A stretch of DNA of 64,000 nt from Siderastrea siderea. Lineage: Eukaryota; Cnidaria; Anthozoa; Scleractinia; Rhizangiidae. Below the pieces are notes generated by a model, which was not told the DNA's origin, did no database searches, and was given only the letters and a program-made list of their open reading frames with translations. Positions 11,147-22,649 of this stretch are shown here, piece by piece (the stretch's first letter is position 1; each line of letters starts with the position of its first letter). Position numbers and translations under genes: made by a program. The DNA is taken from NCBI GenBank assembly GCA_964030785.1, contig OZ034970.1:35777943-35841942 (forward strand), in the 5' to 3' direction.

Positions 11147-12424
11147 TTGTCACGTTATACCAATTTTGAAAGTAAATAAGTGTTTTGTTGCAGTTTTCCC
11201 GGTAGCAAATGACACATTCTGTTGAACAAATTTAGTTCAGTATGCCATCTCTTGATGTCTGAGTTTCGTCTCTTTACCTTTCCGTGTGATAACATGCTCT
11301 GAACTTCACATAGTTTTCCTTGTTTGCTCGCCATGTTGTCACGTAATACCACTTTTGAAAGAGAATACCTATTTTGGGGGAATTTTGCAGGTAACAAATG
11401 ACAAATCGTGTTAAACTAATTTAGCACAGTATTCCATCTCTCGATGTCTGAGTTGCTCTGAACTCCACATGGATTTCCTTACCTGGTCGCCATCATGTCT
11501 CGTTATACCGCTTTTCAAAGTGAATAACTGCTTTGTCGGAGTTTTCCCGGTAACAATTGACAATTCCTGTTAAACTTCTTTGGTTCAGTATTCCATCACG
11601 CGATGTCTGAGTTCCGTCTCTTTACCTTTTTGTGTGGTGACATACTCCAAACTTCACATAGCTTTCATTGTTTGTTCGCCATGTTGACAAGTAATACAAC
11701 ATTAGAAATTGAATAACTATGTTTTGGGAGTTTTCTCGGCCACAAATGACACGACATGTTAAACTACTTTGGTTGAATATTCCATCTCTCGATGTCTCAG
11801 TTCCGTCTCTCCTTAAGTGGCTGCCAGGCTTGTTACGTAATGCAACATTAGAAATTGAATAACTATCTTTTGGTTCTTTTCCCGGTAACAAATGACACAT
11901 CCCGTTAAACTACTTTGGCTCAGTGTTCCATCTCTCGATGTCTCAGTTTCGTCTAAAGTTACCTTTTCTTATGATAACATGTTCTGAACTTCACATACAT
12001 TTCCTAATTAAGTGGCCGCCATCTTGTCATGTAATGCAACTTTTGAAAGTGAATAACTATTTTTTGGGAGATTTCCCGGTGGCAAATAGCACATCCTGTT
12101 AATCTACTTTGGTTCCGTATTCCGTCTCTCGATGTCTGAGTTTAGTCTCTTTACCTTTTCTTATGATAACATGCTCCGAACTTTATATGGATTTCCTTAG
12201 TGGCCGCCATCTTGTCACGTAATACAACATTAGAAATTGAACAACTATTTTTGGGGAGTTTTCCCGGTAACAAATAACACATCCTGTTAAACTACTTTGG
12301 TTGAGTATTCCATCTCTCGATGTCTCGGTTCTGTCTCTTTACCTTTTCTTGTGATGACATTCTCCGAACTCCACATAGATTTCCTTAAGTGGCCGCCATC
12401 TTGTAACGTAATACAACATTAGAA
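11147..12424. repeat. Left inner tandem array (family B), ~180-bp units
   Basis: Units begin with a CTTGTCACGTAATACNAC-like segment at about 11147, 11334, 11490, 11680, 11828, 12022, 12210 and 12400. Each contains GTTTTCCCGGTAACAAATGACA, a CTCGATGTCTGAGTT segment and a TTACCTTTTCTTATGATAAC segment. Unit length varies between about 150 and 195 bp. The same family recurs in opposite orientation at 18055-18668. The minus-strand frames 11155-11397 and 11622-11900 are translations of this repeat and not genes. Confidence 0.9.
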
Positions 12425-13515
12425 CTTTTTCAGATATATGAGCAACTTTAGAGCTTTAGAAGTTTTAGAAGGATTTGAAAGTAGATAACAGACACGATAA
12501 ATTCTTGAGCTTTAGAGGTTTGAGAACGATAACAACAGACATGAGCAATTCTAGAACTTTAGAAGTCAGAATTTTAGACGTCTCATAAGACGTTAAAGTT
12601 AAAGAACTTTTCCGTTCCAGTGCTGAGAGAGATTTGTTTATTTTTTGGCATTGATATCGCCGGAATAACGATGTATCGCAAACAGCCTTATGTGAGCAAG
12701 ATAGAGTCGCTCTGCCTTAGCTGCACCTGCCATCAGTAAACTGATCACGAAAAGTACCAAACATTTACGACACTGTTATTTGCTAAATAAAACAGTTCAG
12801 GCGGCTGATACAGTGGAATCCCACTTTCTCGAACCTACAAGAGAACATTGGTTCCGACTTGTCGAGAAAACAATAGTTCAAAAAGTGATGGTAAACTTCC
12901 CGTGCTTGAGTGAGGGAGAGGAAACTGCTTTTGGCAGCATCAAATTATCGGAAGTTTCAGAAAAACTGAGTTCCACAGTATATGGGATGATAATTCCCGA
13001 GGCCGAAAGATTGTCCGAAAAATAAACAATAGCCCAAGAAGCGAAACTTTAAAAGAAACTGTGAAGCCTTGAGTGCGCTATTTTCATTAATGAGCGTCAT
13101 CATCATCACAATCGAGCAAGAAGGGGTTTATTCATTAGTTAATTCTCCGTTTAATTTTACGTAATTGCTATCGTGGTGAAGCGAAAACAACCAGTAACGG
13201 TAAAGGTCTGTTTGCGGTTAAACAAAATGTGATATGGTTAGGTTTAAAAAGGAGGGACCTAACACAGTGTGGATAGGTTTTTTTCTCTCTTTTGGTATGA
13301 TAAAATCGGGCGACCGTGGCGACGGTGGTGGCGGATATGAAATCGAGCTTACCAACTCGTCTGATACCAGCGGTTGATTTTGTAACACGTGACGTGATAA
13401 TATGCTGAAACACTAGCACCGCATTCGAGTGAATGCAGTCGAAAATTATCGCGACCTCGTTTGAAGTGCCCGGTCCGTGCCCAGTGATCGCGCACTGACA
13501 AGTTTGAATGGCCCC
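12425..13515. other. Interior of the large inverted-repeat structure, no gene recognised
   Basis: From 12425 to about 12620 short words built on AGAACTTTAGAAG recur, a degenerate short-period repeat. The plus-strand frame 12780-13025 (81 codons) has ordinary-looking composition but no recognisable motif. No transposase was found. Confidence 0.35.
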
Positions 13516-13520
13516 GTAAA

Positions 13521-13935
13521 GGCCATGTTACACGACGCAATTTTTCCTGCAACTTGCAACGCAACAAACGTTGCGTTGCAAGTTGCGAAAAAATTGCACG
13601 TGTAACACCCCATTTTCGCAACCTGCAATGCAACAAAATGCTGCATTGCAAGTTACAGGAAAAGTAGAACTATCTTTTCTTTTCGCAACGTTGCGAGACA
13701 AGTTGCTGCGTGTGACATGTCAATCGTAACTTGCAACGCAATTTTATTAAAATGAGCCAATCAGAGCGCGTCCTTCGCTTGTGCAAGATTTTAACTTAAT
13801 AATTTCCAGCGGGTGCGTTGCAAGTTGCGAACAAAAATTGCGAACGTGTGACACCCCCTCTGCAACTTGCAGTGTTTTTCAGTCGTCATCGTTGCGTTGC
13901 AAGTTGCAAGGAAAATTGCCTCGCGTAACATGGCC
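13521..13935. mobile_element. ~415-bp foldback MITE rich in the GCAACTTGCAACGCAA motif
   Basis: The left terminus GGCCATGTTACACGACGCAA and the right terminus (…TCGCGTAACATGGCC) are imperfect inverted repeats. Inside, TTGCAACGCAAC and its complement recur at least six times in both orientations, so single strands could fold extensively. Flanking AAA/TTAAA sequence suggests an A/T-rich target, but the exact duplication is unclear. The minus-strand frames 13349-13651 and 13446-13646 are shadows of this repeat. Confidence 0.8.
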
Positions 13936-16225
13936 TTAAAGCAAGCTGAAAAATGTAAAAAAGTTTATGGCAGACTCCTCTGCGTACTAGAGGCGGGGAG
14001 GGGAACTCCCATATTAAAGAGATGCTCGTCTTCTCGCTCAGGTGTGTAAGTTACTGATTTTGGTCAAACATAGGGTGTTCAGGACAGGCTGCCAGTGAGT
14101 TTAGCCACCAAGGTTTCGTTTTGAGTTGCACTTGAAGAAAAAAAAACGCTATCATGATTTGTTGGCAGTCTAGATCGATTAGGCATGGAAATGGTATCCT
14201 CCAGGGGTCAAACAAGAAAGCTTGAACTACGCCCAGATTGATCTCTTCTTGCGGTTCCGACAAGTATTACAGTCGTCTGAATCGTTTGTAATAATTTCAA
14301 CAGGAATAAAAAGCCTCTACGGATTACCGCAGTTTTTGTATTCAAGACATGACTATGACTAAGAGATTAGTTGGTGCTAGATGCAGTGCTTATTTTCAAG
14401 TCTGTAGACCCTTTGTATTGAATAAATAAAAGGGAAACTGGAGTTTCTAAAGGCGGCTTTTTTATAACCGAGTGAGAGATTGCACATGCGGACGTACAAG
14501 GGAACATGAGAAAACTTTTAAAAACGCGAATGTTCCGAGGTGCGTATTTAAACTCACAGGGTTCGTGCTCACTTACATTTTTGAGAGGACGAAGGGTAGA
14601 AGTTGACTACCGCGTAAGTAGTACCTTCTTCGTGATGCTCAAAACAAACTTCGCAAATGTCAATTCCTAAAATACAGCTGATAACCATTTCGTAATTGTT
14701 TACTTGGGAATGGACTAAGCTAAATTTACGCCAAGGAAATTACTTCCACGATATCTGGGCAGCGAAAACACGAATAGTACAGAAACAGAAGGACCCTACA
14801 GGGTTTTGAATTTCTGCAGTTTTGTATTCAGTCGAGAATCATCGTGCCAATCTAGTCACGTTTAATACTATTACTTGTCACCAAGCTTTTATAACATGGC
14901 TAGAGCCCAACCGACCAACCGTTTGGTGGGTCTGTTCGAAAAGCATTTCAAATACCTAAATGACAGTTTCCTTACCCTTTTCCATACTCCAGCTCGTGAG
15001 ATCCTATCTCTATAAGCCTCCAGTCTGAAAAAAATGCAGCCTTTTTGGGGAGTCCCCCTGTACAGTACCCACCGCCCCAGCCCCCAGGAGTTCGTGACTC
15101 TCATTCTGTGACAAACACGAGGGTGCACGAGTAATCTTTGAATTTCATTCTCTCATTTGAGGCTCTAAACTTCGTTAAGTGAATTTGTTCATCGTGTTAT
15201 CAAGTCTCTTGTATGAATGGCTGTATGGAACCTGAAATATGGTTAAAGTTGTCAAGAAATACGATTTTACGAGGGCCTTCGCTAATAGTGACTGATTGTG
15301 TCCTGAGTACCATAACCGCTTGCCCGTGGGAAATTACAATTTGCCGACGAAAGAAGGGGGGGAAACAATGTTCAACCACTGCTTTTGCAAGGTAAGGGTA
15401 AAATATTAAATAATGAACTCGTATGGAGCTAAACGATAAGATTTTGTTCGAATTTTGGCTTTATCATAAGAGAAAGCGTATCGCGTAATTCGATTATTTG
15501 CTTTGTTGACATTAGTCGCTGTCGAGTGGTTTCCTCGAAATGGGACGGGCTATTTCTTGGATGAAATTAAAAGCCCCAGGCAAATTTTTATATCCTTAAA
15601 AAGTGCATTATTTCTACTTATCTAAGCCGTAATTTCAGGTGAATCTGAGTTATACCGCATAGGAAAAGTGTTTCGTGAAAAACTGCTCCAAAATGAAATC
15701 TGTAAACAATGAAAAACTGGTGATTTTTAAACGCTCGCCTGGATTTCAAAGTTCAGTTAATTATCCTGATTTTAGACTCAAATCATTTGTCAATGTCTCC
15801 TGTACAAATATACAAACTTGAGAAAGGCCTTCTTTAATTTGCGCTTTTGATGAGCAAAGTTCGTTTGACCATGTTCGTCGCTCTCGTTTCGGGCATTTTA
15901 TAGCGCCGGGCGCTCGTTACAGTTTTTGAGTATTTTCTCGAAAATGAAAATAGATTTAAACAAAAAATATACACCACGTTTATTGACTCACCATAAGGTA
16001 TCTCTGAGGAAAAAGTGAAGGTAGTTGATTTTGTAAGCATGTGCCACATTTTTCTGTTTTCACGCGGTCTACAAAATAATTCGCTCTTAAGTAGTACGGT
16101 CCGAGTACGCAGATGCCACAATTTTATTAGCCAAACCAAATTCAACGAATTACGCAGTTCGAAGGTTCGAAAGTTGTCCCAGCTAAGTTTGGCTCAGTGA
16201 TTTAGTGCACAACTACAGACGCTAG
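13936..16225. other. Non-coding interior stretch, nothing recognised
   Basis: Several short frames on both strands have no family character. No repeats with clear boundaries were seen. Confidence 0.3.
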
Positions 16226-16623
16226 GATGCTCCTCACTACAAGAGTAGTTACGAAAAACCGGCTGAACTGCTATAAACCAGTTCGTTCGCTTCGCTCCTC
16301 TGATCGCCTACTTTTACAAGTTCCTAATGTCTTAACAGCCATCTATGGTCAAAGGACTTTTTCTTTCTGCGCCCCAAAACTTTGGAACACTCTATACCTC
16401 AAACTGTAAAACAAGCTGAAACTGTAGCCATTTTTAAAAAGAAACTTAAAACGTTTCTTTTTTGTGACCATTTCAAACTTTAGGTTTATATCTTAGTTAG
16501 TCACATAGTGTACTTATAGCTACATCCAAGGTAGGCTGGTTATGTTACGTTTTTATTCTCAGTTTATACTGTAAGCGCGTTGCGAATCTTAAATGCGCCT
16601 ATAAGAACCTTCTTCTTCTTCTT

Positions 16624-16687
<64 letters not shown>

Positions 16688-16688
16688 G
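16226..16688 (+). mobile_element. 3' tail of an L2/CR1-like non-LTR retrotransposon with (TTC)n(TTA)n tail
   Basis: Reading with one frameshift near 16395, the plus strand gives the conserved C-terminal block of these elements: YGQRTFSFCAPKLWNTL, then PQTVKQAETVAIFKKKLKTF and LFCDHFKL before a stop. This is followed by about 120 bp of 3' UTR and a microsatellite tail of TTC (about 16609-16652) and TTA (about 16653-16686) repeats, the typical 3' end of cnidarian L2-like elements. The 5' part, including the RT catalytic core, is missing. It lies in the interior of the large inverted-repeat structure. Confidence 0.8.
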
Positions 16689-18054
16689 TTCGACTGCTTT
16701 GCGTGTAATGTAGCACTTTTCAAACCCGGACTAAACATCCATGTCCAATACTCACCGCTTGTTCAAGTCGCGAAAGTGGAGATTCAACTCGTACATGTAC
16801 GTGTCGTACGACTCGTAAAGTAATGATTACAACGTATTTGCTCAATACAACCGCACTCGTACCAGTATTTTTGCAAAGGGCCTTTTTGTGGCTGGGCTTG
16901 CATGTAACAAAAATCGTGGCGCCCAAAAATAACCGTCTGTGATCTGAATTTAAACTTCGAGTTGAATAAAAGTTGAGTCGTTTGAATTTCAAGTTCGTCG
17001 TCGTAGCTTCACGGCTCTATCGATAGTGAGAGACAGAGAGACCTCACAAGTGGTTCTTTCTCCAATGAAGCCAGTGAATTTGTCCAGAACATAAGGGCAC
17101 CAAAATTGGCATTTTTTCAGTTGGTAACGAGTTTTTTTGTGGCTGCCTTCTACGAGCTATTCTTTGTTATCTTTACGTACCAGTTGAGGTAATGGAGTGC
17201 TTTAATTTTTAAACTGATATTTTTCTTTGTTTGGGCAGCCAAACTACAGGGCCTCTCAGGAAACCAGCCTGGTCGATAAATGGATCACTATTAGTCCAAT
17301 ACCGACCAGTTTCTAAATTCTCCTTACAATATCACTACTTGATCAAACATGCAGGACATGATAAAGAAAGAAGTGATCACCAAAAATAAAATGAATTGAT
17401 GCTGGAATAAATTCCCCCATCTTGTACCATAAGAAATGCATGGAGTCCAATGTGAAGAATAAGCATGCTGATATTGGGGCTTAGAGCAAGTTGATCTATG
17501 GCCCACAACCGGCTCTCTCTAAATTAAGCTCTGTCGCTAATGAATTTTCATTCAGGAATCTCAGAACCGTAAAAGTTTGAGAAGTGAAAAACAATAAACA
17601 ATAGTTTCAATCTACCCTAGAAAGGTTATTTATTTGTCGCTCTCTTTTGTGCCATAAATAGTAAAGAAAAACCCCCTAGAACTTTCGGTTTTCATTTGGG
17701 AACAATTTTCAATTAAGGCACCCACTCAACCACAACGATCTACACTATTCATAGCCTAACTCTATTAATTACTGTTGTTGATGTATATTGGTTGGCTTTA
17801 TCAGCCGTCAAATTAGTGGCAGAAGAACATACTACAGTGGTCTCTTTTGATTGCGTTTGAGACGACGTTATTTTGCGATAATGTCGTCTCAAAATGCTGG
17901 TTTGTGATTGGTTTAAAAACTGTCATGACAACGCGGCCAAGGTCAAACTTCAAAACTTTTCTTCACAAAACCGCCGGGAAAATTTTAGTTTTTGCTCAGT
18001 AATATGGTTGGAAAAACCTATATTACAATGTGATTGATCCCTGACAAAACAGTT
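16689..18054. other. Non-coding stretch with a dispersed repeat also found near 22.1 kb
   Basis: A segment at about 17310-17480 (CTCCTTACAATATCACTACTT, then AGTGATCACCAAAAATAAAA) resembles 22120-22275 (TTACATTATTACTACTTGTT, then GATCACCAAGG). Both fit an old dispersed repeat. No gene was recognised. Confidence 0.4.
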
Positions 18055-18668
18055 ATTCACGTTTAGGCATAGTTCACTTTTAGAAGTGGTATAACGAGAC
18101 ATGATGGCGGCCACGTAAGGAAATCTATGTGGAGTTCAGAGCATGTAATCATAAGAAAAGTTAAGGAGGCGGAACTCAGACATCGAGAGATGGAGCACTG
18201 CGCTAAATTAGTTTAATACGATTTGTCATTTGTTACCGGCAAAACTCCCAAAAAATAGGTATTCACTTTCAGAAGTGGTATTACGTGACAACATGGCGGG
18301 CACTTAAGGAAATCTATATGAGAAGTTCAGAGCATGTTATCATAAGAAAAGGTAAAGAGACGAAACTCAGACATCAAGAGATGGAATACTGAACCAAATT
18401 AGTTTAACAGAATGTGTCATTTGTTACCGGGAAAACTGCAACAAAATAGTTATTCACTTTCAAAATCGGTATAACGTGACAAGATGGCGTCCACTTAAGG
18501 AAATCTAGGTGAAGTTCAGAGCATGTTATCATAAGAAAAGGTAAAGAGACGATACTCAGACATCGAGAGATGGAATACTGAGCCAAATTACTTACAGGAT
18601 GCGTCATCTGTTACCGGGAAAAGAAAGGAAAAATAGTTATTCAATTTCAAATGTTGTATCACGCGAAC
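18055..18668. repeat. Right inner tandem array (family B, inverted), ~3.3 units
   Basis: Units carrying AGAAGTGGTATTACGTGACA, GATGGCGGCCAC, TTCAGAGCATGTTATCATAA, CAGACATCGAGAGATGGA and TTTGTTACCGGGAAAACT recur at about 18073, 18265, 18460 and 18645. They are the reverse complement of the family B units at 11147-12424. The right array has fewer copies than the left one. Confidence 0.9.
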
Positions 18669-18853
18669 GAAATAGGCAATGTGTGAGATTTCTATTGTCC
18701 TAGATCAGATCAAAAGATAAATACAGGGCACTAAAGTATCAAGAAATGAGATCCCTTTCACAACATCATTAAATCTAAAGAAAATTGATATTCAGTGATT
18801 GCACAGCAGTTATTTGGTCACGCATTCCACTTAGTTGCCTCTCCTGATACTAA

Positions 18854-19507
18854 GGGTGCGTTTCTTTGGGAACCGGATTCTTGTATCCAAAAACGGATTT
18901 TGCGTTTCTTTTCATAAATCCGAAAATGGATTAATCAGGGATTAGTAATCTGAAGAATCCACACTCCGAGTGGATACACCAGATTAAATCTAAATCCGGA
19001 TTTTTAGGATTCATGATCCGCGCGTTTCTTTGGGGGACGGATCCGAAAATAGTACATCTGTCAAGCGGTCTTCCATGCAAATTTACTGGTCTCGCCATAT
19101 TTTCTCTCGATCTTGCGTGACAAAACATTCGATCGTGACAAAGAAAAATTCAGGTGATTATTCCGTTCCGTATATTTGAAAAGTTTTCTCCAAAAGTACA
19201 GACAGAAGCATTGACACGTCAGGATAACTTCATTTGTGTACCATTTCTGTAATCTAGGGACCAGATTTTGCTAATTGTGAACGCAAATAGCGAGTTCACT
19301 TGAACTACTGCAGATTCTGTCCTTGTTTATAAATTATTTGTATTCCAAATAGAGAAATATCGTTCTGATTTATATATTGCGTGCCTCCAGCCTGTCTTGT
19401 CATGACAAAATAATCCTTTTTCGGATTTTGCGTTTCTTTGGTGTCGAAGAATCCATATGATCTGGGATCACAAATCCGTTTTCGGATTCTCCCAAAGAAA
19501 CGCACCC
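18854..19507. mobile_element. ~654-bp PIF/Harbinger-type MITE with TAA target duplication
   Basis: The termini GGGTGCGTTTCTTTGGGA (18854) and the exact complement ending at 19507 are inverted repeats. Both sides are flanked by TAA (18851-18853 and 19508-19510), the three-base target duplication expected for PIF/Harbinger elements. Subterminal copies of ATCCGAAAACGGATT-like words in both orientations are seen, for example near 18890-18930 and 19420-19490. No transposase is encoded, so it would depend on an enzyme supplied by another element. Confidence 0.85.
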
Positions 19508-19740
19508 TAAGTCCCAAGCCTAAACTAAATCAACAGCGCTTTGCGCATTTGCTCCGTGACATTGCGCATGTGCGCAATTCACAGTTTTAGCAATGTTGAG
19601 TGGTAAGCTTTCAAATGGCTGAAAGAAATTTGTCCATTTCTTACAAGAAACGAATTGGCAGTATAGTTCTGAGGAGTGAATTGGCAGCCGGTGAATTGTC
19701 AGTGAATTGGCAGTGAATTGGCAGACAACTTCAGCATAAC

Positions 19741-19952
19741 AAATATACTTCCTTCGGAACGGCTGACTGCGTTTGAAAAACCGTTTTGAAGTATTTTGGA
19801 AGTATTTATACACGTATTTTATAGTTCTTCTACTGTTTCGCAGCCCTAATTTTACTATTTCTCGCTTAAATCGAATTGACAGACAACTTCAGCCGGTGGA
19901 ATTGGCAGCCGGCGAATTGGCAGTGAATTGGCAGACAACTTCAGCCTGGTGA
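19741..19952 (-). repeat. Extra copy of the element end abutting the right arm
   Basis: This stretch repeats the outermost ~210 bp of the right arm (20818-20975 plus 21429-21482) in the same orientation, ending in CTTCAGCCTGG. Just before it (about 19674-19735) short GTGAATTGGCAG words recur in tandem. The right side therefore contains two complete termini in direct orientation, one directly joined to the inner edge of arm A. This suggests tandem or nested insertion, or unequal exchange. Confidence 0.75.
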
Positions 19953-21482
19953 ATCGAACAGTACAAAAGCCGCTAAGCATTCCAATTATTTCACCGTTGC
20001 ATCAAAGGAAGTGTCACGTGCCAAGTTCTTCCATACCGGAAACGCTCATACAAGCTTTAAGTCTTAGTATATGTACGATGTTTGTGTCCTCATTTCTGGT
20101 AAAAAAATGTTTGAGATGGGTGCAAAGGACATTGAAATGAACTAAATATACGTAAGGTTTACCATACAACGATTTTACAAATAACTGAAATGTCACGTGG
20201 AATGTTATTCCATACCGGAAATGCTCATACGAGCTTCAAGTCTTATTAAATGTACACTGTTTGTGTCGCCTTTTCTCATAGTAAAAATGTTGAGATGGGT
20301 GTAAAGGCCATTGAGATGAGGTAAATATACGATAAGGTTTACGGTAAAATTGTCTTGCTGATAAGTGAAATGTCACGTGAAAAGTTATTCCCTACCGGAA
20401 ATAACCATACGAGATCAGTAAGTGTTAGAAAATGTACGATGTTTGTGCCGGCATTTCTTATAGAAAAGTTATTGATTTGGGTGTAAAAGTGATTGAGATA
20501 AGCTAAATATACGGTAAGGTTTACAATAAAGCCATTTTACTGATAACTTAAACGTCATGTGAAAAGTTATTCATTACCCGAAACGCGCATACAAGCTTCA
20601 AGTCTTAATAAATGTGCGATGTTTGTGAAGGTCTTTCTCGCAGTAAAAGTGTTAAGATGGATGTAAAGGGCATTGAGATGAGCTAAACGTGCCGTAAGAA
20701 TGACAATAAAATTATATTACTAACAGGTGATGTGTTGCGTAACGAGTTATTCCGTACCTAAACCTGTATCAAACTAAATAAAATGCAAATAATACTCCAC
20801 TATTGCAATGTCACACAACAAATATACTTCCTTCGGAACGGCTGACTGCGTTTGAAAAACCTTTTTTTTAAGTATTTTGGAAGTATTTATACACGTATTT
20901 TATACTTCTTCAACTGATTCTCAGCTCTAATTTTACTATTTCTCGCTTAAATCGAATTGGCAGACAACGTCAGCTACACTCTTTTTTTTTTATAAGAACG
21001 TCTAATGTTAAAGCTGAGGCTGAACCGGAACTGAATGTTCTTTTTTTTTTGGCGATTTGAGCCTCAGACGTTCTTAACAATGTTCTTAAGATTAATTGAA
21101 CAGCATTTCATAAATCGTACTTCAGAATGAAAGAAAGAACAAATAGGTCAAAGTTCTACCAATTTCTTAAAAGTTATACGTGTTTTCTTGTTTTGCGACA
21201 TCACAAAAATTCTAGCATTTGGGGCTCAAAAAGGCGGTAACTTACTCTGACCAAATTATTACACTTAATTTTATTTTCACATAGCTTATTCTACAAATAT
21301 GAAGACAAGTTAAAGACGTTCTTAACAAAATCTCAGCCTGGGTATGTTCTTAGCATGTTCTTAAAATTTCGGCAAATCTCAGCCTCGACGTTCTTATAAA
21401 AAAAGGTTCTTATAAAAAAAAAGAGTGTTGTCGAATTGGCAGCCGGCGAATTGGCAGTGAATTGGCAGACAACTTCAGCCTG
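19953..21482 (-). repeat. Right arm: inverted family A repeats, interrupted by a MITE
   Basis: Read on the minus strand, this arm reproduces the left arm from its end (CAGGCTGAAGTTGTCTGCC at 21482) inward to the ACTTGGCACGTGACACTTCC segment and the final CTGTTCG near 19960, where homology with the left arm stops. It contains four to five ~178-bp units. A 453-bp foldback element (20976-21428) splits the terminal ~55 bp from the rest. Confidence 0.88.
20976..21428. mobile_element. 453-bp foldback MITE nested in the right arm end
   Basis: The ends ACACTCTTTTTTTTTTATAA (20976) and the complement ending GAGTGT at 21428 are inverted repeats. ACGTTCTTATAAAAAAA is repeated twice at the right end. 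Internal words GAACGTC and GCTGAGGCTGA recur in both orientations. The duplicated terminus at 19893-19952 lacks it and serves as an empty site, which fixes the insertion near CAGC/CGGTG. The superfamily cannot be assigned from the ends alone. Confidence 0.8.
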
Positions 21483-22649
21483 GTACATTTAACCCGCATG
21501 CACTCCTAATTTTCCTAGCGCCGCTGCCTGGTCTGGTATCAGAAAAAAAGAGTCACAACCCAGCCTCATATATATATTTTTAATCTACCAGTTAAAAGCA
21601 GATAATTTTTGCTTGCCGTAATCGACGACTAGGAACGTACTGAACACAATCGAGTTTTTGCTTTTAGAGGAAAGTGGAGCCTGACTGCCACAATCGAGCA
21701 AAACTCAACAGAACCGACCGCGACTTCTACCGCGGAATACGTACGAGCGTCTGATGTGTAGCTGGTGGTATTCGCAATGCGGAGCCAGACGCGCGGCACA
21801 AGCTCGACAGACTTGTTTAAAAAATATCACGGCATTGACAGCTGACTGTCTGGCCATGGCATGGTATCCTAAGGGGATGGAGATTGTTATTTTTAACACG
21901 AGATGCGTATCACATTTCCTATTTATTTGACAAAATCTGATAGGCGATGACTTGTGAATGATAAGTAACATTCGTTTGTTATGGTCTCTTTGGCATCGTA
22001 TAGCGTGATCCATCAACACCTGCATTGTATTATGTTGCGCAATTGGATCACTTGAATGTACCCATGGCCGACGATGAGATTCAGTTGCTAAGGCCTGAGA
22101 GTTCTCATGATAGGAAAGGAAATTTTTCTTTACATTATTACTACTTGTTCAAACATTCAAGTGATGAGAACAAAGGAATTGATCACCAAGGATGAGAGGC
22201 CTTGATATTTAGACAAAAATTCTCCTTACTGGTTCAATAAGATATGTATGAAGAACAGTAAGGAGAATATGCATTATTATAAGAAAACCCTATATTAGAA
22301 AACCATGCTAACTATAGGATTCCAAAGCAACTAGGTAGATTCAGCTCCTTACTTACACTGTAAGATGACAATAAGCTACGTTTCTACCAAAACGAAGCTG
22401 CGTCTCGCTCAAAGGACACATCGGGAGGGGTCAAATAAACGCAACATGTTGCAAAATGGTCATTCATTATGTGAATAAATACCAGAAGAGGCAAAACTGA
22501 AACAGCATCACATCAATCAGGTGTGCAAAATCAGCTGTTCCAGACCAGAACCAGCAAACGTAACCTGACGTTTAATATTTTTAAGTTAGCAGGCCAGTGA
22601 CCAGTGTATACACAAAGAAGTAAACAGGAAGACAATCAAAATCAAACTG

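Larger units (their letters stand above)
8181..21482. mobile_element. 13.3-kb structure with long inverted arms made of tandem repeats (probable giant non-autonomous transposon)
   Basis: The left end CAGGTTGAAGTTGTCTGCC (8181) matches the reverse complement of the right end (21482 reading left) with one substitution. From these ends two inverted arms extend inward for about 1.2-1.5 kb: 8181-9722 on the left, and 19953-20975 plus 21429-21482 on the right. Both consist of the same ~178-bp tandem repeats and appear highly similar by eye. Further in, a second inverted pair built of a different repeat family (11147-12424 and 18055-18668) is centred on the same interior. The interior contains no recognisable transposase. 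Later insertions sit inside both arms. Whether this is a single element or nested insertions of several is inference. No convincing target-site duplication could be read at the outer ends. Confidence 0.7.

Noticed and set aside
12780..13025. 81-codon plus-strand frame as a transposase fragment of the large inverted-repeat structure
   Set aside because: Composition looks ordinary for protein, but there are no catalytic motifs, zinc finger or similarity I can name; unsupported.
13349..13651. Minus-strand frames with repeated ALQVA residues
   Set aside because: They translate the GCAACTTGCAACGCAA motif of the MITE at 13521-13935.
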